From: Rhyacophila brunnea
Taxonomy: Eukaryota; Arthropoda; Insecta; Trichoptera; Rhyacophilidae
Assembly (NCBI GenBank): GCA_022495005.1
Contig: JAGYXB010000051.1
Coordinates: 620,001 to 684,000, forward strand
Length of the DNA: 64,000 nt
Direction of reading: 5' to 3'
The notes below the pieces were generated by a model. That model was not told the DNA's origin. It made no database searches and worked only from the letters and a program-made list of their open reading frames with translations. Of the stretch, positions 56,223 to 64,000 are shown one piece after another. Positions within the stretch are counted from its first letter, which is position 1. The number at the start of each line of letters is the position of its first letter. A program made the position numbers and the translations under genes.

Positions 56223-56929
56223 TTCATCATATCAAAAGATATAATGCGTGTTTTGATAAAACATTAATTTGAAAAAATCCTATAGCCACGGACATCTGAT
56301 GTACCAAGCATGGCTTTATTCTCAATTTTAACACGACTAAGTTAACAGCAATATTCTTTTATGGTAATAAAATATTTTATGTGGTCATTGATAATTGTAA
56401 AGAAAATACAATGACTTATATGTTTTCCTACAAATCTACAGATTATGTAAGCTTAGTTTGTAAAGATACCCCAAATTCTTCATGTTCGATCTTCACAGAG
56501 CACACCGCCCATTATTATAATAAGAGTATTTTAATAAATAAAAGTTTTAGAGAAATTTATCTCCTAATTATATTATTATGTTGTTTGTTATTATTATATT
56601 CTAACGGCAGACTTGGTGAAGTCACTATAATAGTTTTTACTTTTATTTGGATTTGCAAGTAAAATACGGTATTTTACAAACATTTTATTGAAGAAAAATG
56701 ACAAGTAAAACATTGTTTCTCTTTTCCGCAGCGTGCGCATTTCAAATTTAAACAATGCACGCCCACACAATGAAAGAAAAAACTGCGCATACAAACAAAG
56801 CAGAAGTGAATCAGGCAAAATCGCCTTATCACTTATTCATTATGGGCTCTATCTGAAATGTGCTCAAGGCAGTAACAATCCGCGTAAAAATAAACGACTG
56901 CAAAACAATATACCCGACAAGCGCCCGCA
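56223..56929. other. No gene recognised
   Basis: Frame 56381-56662 (93 codons) has a leucine-rich hydrophobic end (LLIILLCCLLLLYS), but this is what TTA/TTATT-rich DNA gives by composition. Not called as a gene. Confidence 0.3.
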
Positions 56930-57090
56930 ACGTATGTTTTACGCCGCCCCTGGCATCGTAACTCTTGTTTTCAGTCAAGTTTTATGTGTATTATTTCACT
57001 GGCAGATATAAAAGTGGCGCGTTTGCGCGGGCGGTAAAAATCTTTCGGGGCGTTAAAGCTCATTTTACGGGTACGTAAAGCTCGCAAACT
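56930..57090 (+). promoter_or_regulatory. Possible TATA promoter in a CpG-rich island
   Basis: GATATAAAAGTGGCGCG gives a strong TATA box at 57007-57014. The following 60 bases are unusually CpG-rich (GGCGCGTTTGCGCGGGCGG). A TCATT-type initiator stands at about 57060, rather far from the TATA box. A second GC-richer block is at 57183-57240. Frames here (56733-57011) have no recognisable product. No gene is seen downstream before the retrotransposon at 57985. Confidence 0.3.
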
Positions 57091-57904
57091 GAATCAGGCT
57101 ATAGTTTCTTTACGGTTGTAACTTAACATAACAGCGGTACGGAGAAATTAAAATGTAATGCATCATAACTGGAATTTTGTAGACAACGCGGACGATGTTT
57201 TCGGGAGGGGTGTAAACTCGACAGTTACGCTACGCCCCTGCTGTTTATTATTATGCTATGAAGTTATATGCGGTAGGTAAAAGAAGAAAAATTACTTTAT
57301 TGCACCACGGATAATTACATCAACATAGTGATTGAGCATTTTCAACAACATAGTGATTGTCTATCTAACTACACGTGCTTATAATATAGTTATTTAGAAT
57401 AATGTGTATTATTTTATCCATTACCATCTTTCCTCCATTCCATCCTCAAGATATATAAATTAGAAGAGCAGTTACGTCCATAGACTAAAATCTACCCTTA
57501 TTCAAACTGAAAATGCCACTCCTTACCGTAGTTAAATCTCAAATTGTATTTAAATTCATTAAAAATTCTATTGTATTCATTTTTCTCAACTGTATTAAAT
57601 ATAAAATGTAGTGTAAATCTTAATAGATCTGACACAGATCCGCACATAATTAGATCCAATAAACGTTGCAAATCAAAAGTTTTCATCTTTACAGAAGGGA
57701 TTCTTAAACGGCTTCTTTCATTTATTCCTTAATTTACCAGAGTTTAGAATGTTCTTTACCTGACAGGACATTACTGTGAGTGAGTCTGTTCACCACACAG
57801 TTTTTCAATAATTTAATCACAATGCTACTGTCAATTCCAGTTAGTTAGAGGTAAGAGAGTGAAATTATATCCGTTATTGATTTTGATTGTGTAATTTATT
57901 CTAT
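57091..57904. other. No gene recognised
   Basis: Overlapping short frames at 57498-57732 are AT-driven. Bases 57760-57860 have a TGAGTGAGTCTG motif. It is possible that the 5' untranslated part of the retrotransposon begins here, but no boundary is visible. Confidence 0.3.
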
Positions 57905-57954
57905 AATGCGTCAATTACATTGAGCTACTTTACGAGCTGTTTGTGGCTGATTTA
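57905..57954 (+). repeat. Left arm of an inverted repeat that brackets NLR1
   Basis: GAGCTACTTTACGAGCTGTT at 57922-57941 is matched on the other strand by GAGCTACTTTACGAGCTGCT at 62047-62028. ATGCGTC precedes both. The similarity covers about 45 bases. The retrotransposon at 57985-61811 lies between the arms, so it probably inserted into a MITE. Confidence 0.7.
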
Positions 57955-57988
57955 ATTCAAAATTTAATTAATTCATTTAAATTTAGAA

Positions 57989-58774
57989 ATGTCGACTGTA
58001 AACAAAGCAGTTCAGTGCAATGGTGAAGATCTCGTGTCTGCTGCACCAAATCGTGTCTTAGTGATTGTGGAGTTATTGCTAAAAAAAGTTGAAAAATTAG
58101 AAGAACGGTTGAATAAAACGTGTACCTGTCAAATGGTGTGCCCCCTCCGGCCCCGCGCGATGCACCGCTCGCCGCTTTACCGAGCAAGCCAAAATCCAAA
58201 TTGGTAATTAGCGGTAATGCGCCAATTAAGGAATCGAGTGTCAAACAGAAATCAACAACAACAACTGCGACTCTATCTAATACGATGACGTCCCGAATAA
58301 CCAGGTCACAGAAGGTTTTGAATAACACCAATAAAAAGTCTACGACCGAGATCCCAAAAACGCGGGAAAGTACTTCTAATCCAGAGCGTGACGTCATAGA
58401 CATTTCGGCTGTTGGACAATATACTGAAGACGGAAAATGGTCTACAGTAGCGAAGAAGAAGCGACCAGCGGCTGTCCGTGGCATCTTAGGCGGAGGAGTG
58501 AAGGGGAGCGATGTAGTTAAAAACTACCACTTCTACCCATTTCACCCAGATACGTCTGCTGCGGATATGTCTAATTATTTAAAAAAAACTTGCAAATTGT
58601 AACGCCGTATTTACAATTGCAAAGCTAAAGTCAAAAGGGGACTACGCATCTTTTAAGATAGGGATCCCTGTTAAACTGAGTACGTTGATTCTAAAGCCGG
58701 ATAATTGGCCACGTAACTCATTCATTAATGAATGGGTGTCAAAAATTGAAACACCACGGCTGCCAACCAGCTGA
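57989..58774 (+). pseudogene. NLR1 ORF1 (nucleic-acid-binding protein), frameshifted
   Basis: ORF1 products of non-LTR elements bind the element RNA. The start MSTVNKAVQCNGEDL is followed by a likely short coiled coil (LVIVELLLKKVEKLEERLN, residues about 24-42). A frame change near 58120 leads to a proline- and lysine/serine/threonine-rich linker. A C-terminal domain starts with DGKWSTVAKKKRPAAVRGI and contains KNYHFYPFHPDTSAADMSNYL. A second frame change near 58595 leads to KSKGDYASFKIGIP and LKPDNWPRNSFINEWVSKIE, ending at 58774. The FHPDTSA---YL and DYASFK-G motifs are known from RNA-binding-like ORF1 domains. No CCHC zinc knuckle is seen. Confidence 0.75.
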
Positions 58775-61615
58775 CTTAACAATGAAAATAATAATTGCCC
58801 AAGGCAATTATTGTTCTACTACCAAAATGTACGTGGCTTAAAGACAAAAGCTGTCGATTTTTTGAGAAATGTTTTGGCTGACGACTATGATGTCATAGGG
58901 TTAACTGAAACATGGCTTAATGACAGTGTTTTTAATCGCAAATATTTTGGAAGTGAGTACTTAGTCTTTAGGAGAGATCGAGATTCCGGCGCAGGCCACA
59001 GGCAGGGTGGAGGCTGTCTTTTGGGGGTTAGAAGCATGGAAGGGTTGAAGGCCGAACGTGTCCATGCTTTAGAGACTCCAAATGAGGACCTTTGGGTGAA
59101 ACTAACCTGTGATGGAGTCACTATTTACGTTTGTGTTGTATATTTTCCTCCAGCCAGTGACGTGGAGGTGTATAAATGTTTTGTCGAGAATATGCTATCT
59201 AGTGTCAACTTGATTGGAGACAGAAGTATTATTGTGTTGGGATACTTTAATTTAACTTCAGCGCGCAACGGTGAAAGGGTCAATAGTGACCTGGAATTTA
59301 TGTGCGCTGTTTTTGGATTTTCTCAGTACAATGATATTTCTAACTCTAGTAATGGGCTTCTGGATAGGGTATTCAGCAACATCAATTTGTCAGTTTCTCG
59401 ATGCATGTCCCCTCTTGTACGGGAGGATGACTATCATCCTACTTTGGTTTTTGTGCTCAGGTTTCGGTGGATTCGCCCGCTGCGAACTGACATACCCTCA
59501 CATGAAACCGATCGGTGCAGGGGATGGAAGTTTGAAGGTGGAAACTTCGAGCTACTTTACTCATTAATGAGTGAAGTAGATTGGAGTGAGTTGCTCGGGA
59601 TTTGTGATGTAAATGAGGCGGTACAATTCTTTTATAATACTGTATATAATGTGTTTGATGAATGTTTTTCAAGGAAGTCGCCATGTCGTGGTGGAAGGCG
59701 ATACCCGAGGTGGTTTTCTCGAGAGATTATTGGGGACATTCAGATCAAGCATTGCTATCACAAAGCTTGGAAGGCTGAGCATGGTCAACGCGACTATGAA
59801 ATGTTTAGCCTTTATCGCTTGAGAGTGAGGCAAGCTGTTCGAGTGGCCTATCGAACATATATGGAATCGGTAGAAGATTGCATTCGTGAAAATCCCAAAT
59901 CGTTTTGGGATTATAATAAATCATTAAGAAGGGATGGCGGGTATGCCGATTTGATGAGTTGGAAAGGCGAAAAGGTGACCGGACATGGAGTGGCAGAAGC
60001 ATTTGCTGGTCACTTCAGGTCTGTCTACGCAAATAGTATTCCTTATTTGGATGTTGCCTCTGCGTCAAGACAGCCATCATGCGGTGCCCAGTCCATTGAT
60101 ATTTTTCCAGTTGATGAGAGTGATGTGTTAAAATTTATTAAAAAACTAAAAATACTCACTCTTTGGGACCTGATAACGTCCCTACATTTTTTTAAAGGGG
60201 TGTGTTGATTTTGTCAAAGGCCCACTTGCATATATTTATAATCTTACAATGGAGACAGGTATCTTTCCGGAAACGTGGAAGATGTCGAAGGTTACTCCAA
60301 TCCATAAGAGTGGTACAGAGTCATCAGTGGAAAATTACAGGCCAGTAGCTGTTCTCTCTGCACCAGCAAAAGTTCTTGAGATGATCATGCACAACATGAT
60401 TTCTCCAAAAGTTGAGTCATTTATAATAAATGAACAGCATGGATTTAGAGCAGGCCGATCAACGGGAACTAACCTGATGGTATTTACCAATTATGTGTCA
60501 TCGGCCCTGGATAGAGGTCACCAGGTTGACTGTTCTTACAATGACTTCTCGAAAGCATTTGACAAAGTCGATCATGATGTCCTGATGGAAAAACTCCAAC
60601 TTATTGGATTGTCTGATCGATTTTTGAAGCTATTCGGGAGTTATTTTAGGAACCGTCAACAATACGTATCGTACGGCTTTTATCAGTCACAGACCTTTAA
60701 CACATTTTCTGGTGTCCCTCAGGGCTCAAACTTAGGGCCGTTGCTGTTCACGATTTTTATAAATGACATAGCATTGGTAATAAAAATGCTATGTTTTTGT
60801 TGTTCGCTGATGACTTGAAACTCTTTTTGGAAGTTGTCACCTTGGACGATTGTCGTCAGCTCCAACTTGATATAGATAATATATTAGATTGGGGCAGGCG
60901 TAACAAACTAAAATTCAATATTGATAAATGCAATCTTTTGTCGTTTACCAGAGCCTCAAAAGTGTTGTTTTCCAATACTCGATGCATGGCAGAGTTCTGT
61001 CACGAATATCATCTGTAAGGGATCTTGGCATTACGTTTGAGAGTAAACTGACATTTATTAGCCATATAGTTACCATTTGTAACAAGGCGCTTAAAATGTT
61101 GAGCTTCGTCATGCGTACTTCCCGTGTCTTTTCAGATGTTACGGTATTAAAACTTTTATATAATGCTTTAGTTCGAAGCAGACTTGAGAGTGGGTCTATT
61201 GTTTGGGCACCGCATCAGTTGAAGTATGGCCTTATGGTGGAGAGGGTTCAGAAGAAATTCTTGAGACTCCTTTATTTGAGGTTGTACGGATACTATCCGT
61301 GGCTTTATCCAACTGACTTTCTCTTAGGCATGATACATAAGCAGTTTGCAATTTAGAAGAAATCTTTATTTAGCTATGTATTTTTTTCGACTTTTCGACC
61401 CCATTCTGGGCAGTGTTGACCTGTATGTCCCTGATAAGTATCTTAGAAATAGAGAACATCAGTTGTTTATTCTCCCAAGGTGCAGAACCAACCTGCCACT
61501 GGTAATGCCAATTGGGAGGGCGATAACTATGTTCAACGAAATTGCTTCGGGTGTTGATATATTCACCTACGTGAGGATGAGTATAGGTGGACGTTATTTT
61601 ATAAATTTTTAAAAT
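58775..61615 (+). pseudogene. NLR1 ORF2 (endonuclease-reverse transcriptase), broken
   Basis: An ATG at 58781 needs one extra base to join the conserved frame, which starts near 58811 (FYYQNVRGLKTKA). The endonuclease follows, with GLTETWLN at about residue 35 and VLGYFN near 59240, where the family has GDFN, so the catalytic Asp is Tyr here. DDYHP near 59430 stands for the SDH region. Frame changes near 60150-60200 precede the reverse transcriptase: NYRPVAVLS, EQHGFRAGRSTG, YNDFSKAFDKVDHD, GVPQGSNLGPLLF. A one-base loss near 60783 precedes LLFADDLKLF (60797-60826). Further shifts occur near 60970 and 61345, and the frame ends at 61615. The truncated copy at 25.1 kb keeps the base lost at 60783, so that break arose in this copy. 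Confidence 0.9.
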
Positions 61616-61811
61616 AGGGTCTGCTTAACTCATTCGGTGTATTTCCATGTACCTATATAATTAATATTTTTGTATGTACATATTTCTACTGTTTAATAAC
61701 ATATTATCTATCTCTTTTTTATGTCATGTTGTGAACGTCTTAAACTTATAATTTGTAATATCCACAATATGTAAAAATAAATAAATTGAAATTGAAATTG
61801 AAATTGAAATA

Positions 61812-62011
61812 AGCCAGCGACTATTTTGACAGAACGTAGTTCGTTTTTTTACCGGGAGGTTGCTACTGCGCTCTACTGCGCAGACGCAGTAGGCCCACAC
61901 GCCGGTGTGTAGCGTGTTAAGTTGACCGGTTTTCAACTTTTCTCGGTAGATTGTATACAATCTGCTTGTTAGCTTGTTCAATGATGACACTGGGCGACTT
62001 TATATGCAGAT
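61812..62011. other. GC-richer interior of the bracketing MITE, with hairpin array
   Basis: This stretch follows the retrotransposon tail. It holds the four consecutive hairpins listed separately and no frame of note. Confidence 0.4.
61863..61963. promoter_or_regulatory. Array of four adjacent hairpins
   Basis: Hairpin 1 is CTACTGCG (61863-61870) with CGCAGTAG (61885-61892). Hairpin 2 is CACAC (61896-61900) with GTGTG (61905-61909). Hairpin 3 is AAGTTGA (61919-61925) with TCAACTT (61933-61939). Hairpin 4 is the perfect 16-base palindrome AGATTGTATACAATCT (61948-61963). All lie within 101 bases. Function is unknown. Confidence 0.6.
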
Positions 62012-62059
62012 TTTAAATTCGCCAACAAGCAGCTCGTAAAGTAGCTCATAAGACGCATA
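62012..62059 (-). repeat. Right arm of the inverted repeat that brackets NLR1
   Basis: GCCAACAAGCAGCTCGTAAA followed by GTAGCTCATAAGACGCAT is the inverted counterpart of 57905-57954. Confidence 0.7.
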
Positions 62060-63319
62060 AGGAAAGCACAGTTTGTTGCGTTGGCATTTTGATATAGCTG
62101 GAAAACAGTCATCTAAGTTTATAATTAATGTGCATTAACGGGTTAAATTAATATTGTTTGAAGTTTTCAAAATTTTCGAATAGTAATCTATGTACTCGTG
62201 GGTAAACTACCCTCCACGTAACCTTGCAATCTGGAATGGATTTTTTTGAAATATTTTGAATTATTTGATAAAATCAGCCAATCAGGCGCTTTGCATTTAC
62301 TAATACACTAATACGCAGTGCGTACTATACACAATTCTGGTCACTGAATATAATTACAAAGTAACGTAGAGGATACTCTACCTACACACTCTTTGAGACG
62401 TTTTATATTGAAACTTTGGAATCATTAGATATATAGAGATGAAACTTTATAATGTAGAGTATATAAGCAGTACAAGTCATCAATATTGGCCTGAATAAGC
62501 AAACATACCAACAAAAATTAAAAATTAAACTATCACAATGTGTGTTTAAGTATCATAGAAATATATCACAGACACGCACTTTAATAGTGAGTATGGAATT
62601 ATAGATATACATAGATTTACTTAGTTAAAATTTCAAATAAAAAGCAATACAAAAATATATAGGTAACCCTAAATAAAAGTTACTTAGCTATGAAATGCTT
62701 TTTTCGTTTGTTTGTAATGAAATAAACAAAATTATAATTTCGGAAAAGCGAGCGGAAAACGTGTCGTGAAAATAATAGCAACCAGGAGACACTTTTGACA
62801 CTTTTTATGGCCTGGGCTCGTTATCAAACAAATTTTTCACAATATCTCTACTGAATTTTCCGGATATTCATATTATATATGAAAAAATGTTTTATTTACA
62901 CTGGCCATGTTTATAATTCATTTTTCATTGTCATTTTAATGATGAATTAATGGAAAACATCGTTCAAATAATTAGTTCTCCTTCTACTCTAAAACAAACT
63001 TATGTTATATTTATAAAATACTTATTTATATAAAAGTATTACTATTAACTAATATTTGACGTAGTTTAATTTTAAAATTAAATTAATGAATCTATGTTTA
63101 TTGTTCAGTGACAAAGATTATAATTGAATACTACTTACGTATATATACTACATTTTCCGCAGGTTGGATTGTAGATTGTAATAATATCTTGCGATATTAT
63201 TATCCAGTTGTATATGTATAAAGTAAGTATTTAATGAGATAATGGCTTTCATGATTTGTATAATTTTTATTGTATAATTTAACAGTTTTCCAGTCTCGCG
63301 TCTATGATAAAGATTTTTG
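62060..63319. other. AT-rich DNA, no gene recognised
   Basis: Nothing recognisable. Confidence 0.4.
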
Positions 63320-63890
63320 GATACAGGACAATAACCTCCTGGACAAAAACTCCCTAGATATAAGCCCCCGGTATATCACCCCCCTTGTAAATAACCTCCA
63401 TGAAATTAACCTCCTCCACCCATATATAAAAAAACTTGAGAAAAATAACTCTACGAATTTTAAATGTTAGTAGAATTATAAGTAAATTATACATTATAAA
63501 ATAAATAATAAATAAATAAAATGAGAAAATTTTGAATTAGAAATTCATTAAATTTATTCTTCTACATATTTCTGTCACGCTGGTAAACTTTTATATTTTG
63601 TTTCATTAATATTTTTTCTGGCTGTAAAGTATACGTACTTTTAAATAATAATATTCAACTAAGTAACTACATTAATTACTACAGTTAAAAATGTCAATAT
63701 TTTAATAATATTTCTCTCGCTCTCTCTTTATCTATAATATGTGCATAGTGAATATTAGTTTAATTTTAAATTTGTATCAATATGTTTTTGTTTTAAGACA
63801 TTTATTTTGAATAAAATTTTATATTGATTATTTTGATTGAGTGTTTTATTTGTATACGGGGGTTAATATCCGGCGGTAATTACCCTAGAA
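63320..63890. mobile_element. Repeat with C-rich degenerate tandem end and inverted G-rich end
   Basis: Bases 63327-63420 contain about six degenerate units of 13-15 bases of the form (A)AATAACCTCC-GGA, such as CAATAACCTCCTGGA and AAATAACCTCCATGA. The complement of this pattern appears at 63857-63885 (GGGGGTTAATATCC, GGCGGTAATTACC). That suggests an element with inverted, repeat-built ends and an AT-rich middle. The frame at 63270-63470 is a by-product of the units. Confidence 0.5.
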
Positions 63891-64000
63891 CCGTCAAAAT
63901 AAGGGTTAAATATTAATATTAGTTTTCGGTAGTATTGGCCTGTGTGTCCCTGATATCCCTGATGTCTCATGTATCTCTAGGTACCTAACTACTTTATAAT
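63891..64000. other. No gene recognised
   Basis: GTGTCCCTGATATCCCTGATGTCTC is a short direct repetition of TCCCTGAT. Nothing else is seen before the window edge. Confidence 0.3.

Larger units (their letters stand above)
57985..61811 (+). mobile_element. Non-LTR retrotransposon NLR1, nearly full length
   Basis: The element has ORF1, then ORF2 (endonuclease plus reverse transcriptase), then a 3' untranslated stretch and a (TTGAAA)n tail at about 61784-61810. This is the layout of Jockey/I-type elements; the exact clade needs a tree. The 3' half is shared with the truncated copy at 24854-26198. The 5' boundary is not certain, and the start given is just before ORF1. Frameshifts in both ORFs make it inactive. 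Confidence 0.9.

Noticed and set aside
56381..56662. Small membrane protein
   Set aside because: The hydrophobic run comes from TTA and ATT repeats in AT-rich DNA, and no start context or promoter supports it.
57957..58484. 175-codon minus-strand reading frame
   Set aside because: It is the antisense of retrotransposon ORF1, whose plus-strand frames carry the recognisable motifs.

Overview
The window looks like an intergenic or large-intron stretch of an AT-rich arthropod nuclear genome. The evidence is long AT-rich sequence with no bacterial-style gene packing, animal transposon families (a mariner with TA target duplications, RTE/Jockey-type non-LTR retrotransposons, tRNA-derived SINEs, Helentron-like elements), and three tracts of the insect telomere unit TTAGG. 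A hemipteran is my guess from composition; the sequence does not prove it. I found no intact host gene. A few short stretches could be exons or promoters and are listed at low confidence.

Layout. 1-15 kb: part of a palindromic foldback element at the left edge, a tRNA-bearing foldback at 4.8 kb, a 240-bp MITE with a 6-bp target duplication at 7.2 kb, an RTE-type relic at 10.1-10.5 kb, SINE copies at 11.5 and 12.2 kb, and a three-level nest at 13.9-14.9 kb. 15-29 kb: LINE 3' fragments, a 402-bp foldback with an 8-bp duplication (17.9 kb), a 313-bp palindrome (19.4 kb), an RTE 3' end (20.3 kb), a second tRNA-bearing foldback (21.2 kb), a TTAGG-containing MITE (21.8 kb), a Helentron-like element (22.8 kb), a 520-bp MITE (24.1 kb), a 5'-truncated non-LTR retrotransposon (24.9-26.2 kb), and a GC-rich foldback joined to a hAT-like MITE (27.6-28.4 kb). 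29-45 kb: two CpG-rich possible first exons (29.0 and 31.6 kb), a hAT-like MITE (32.3 kb), a third tRNA-bearing foldback (33.3 kb), a SINE abutting a Helentron-like copy (34.1-34.7 kb), a complete but dead mariner (35.4-36.7 kb), a 748-bp hAT-type MITE with a perfect 8-bp duplication inside a SINE (37.4-38.2 kb), several LINE relics, and another Helentron-like copy (44.5 kb). 45-64 kb: mostly unexplained AT-rich DNA, a Helentron-like copy (48.8 kb), a fourth tRNA-bearing foldback interrupted by a 199-bp TTAGG foldback with an 8-bp duplication (53.9-54.6 kb), a nearly full-length non-LTR retrotransposon with ORF1 and ORF2 (58.0-61.8 kb) lying between inverted arms of another element, a row of four hairpins (61.9 kb), and an unexplained repeat with inverted ends (63.3-63.9 kb).

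How it fits together. Every protein-coding transposon copy is broken by frameshifts or stops, so nothing here should move by itself. The non-autonomous elements would depend on enzymes encoded elsewhere: SINEs on LINE reverse transcriptase, MITEs on hAT or Tc1/mariner transposases, Helentron-like copies on a Rep/helicase protein. Two features stand out. One is a family of inverted-repeat elements whose arms carry degenerate tRNA-like genes. The other is TTAGG telomere-like DNA in the central region of three otherwise unrelated inverted-repeat elements.
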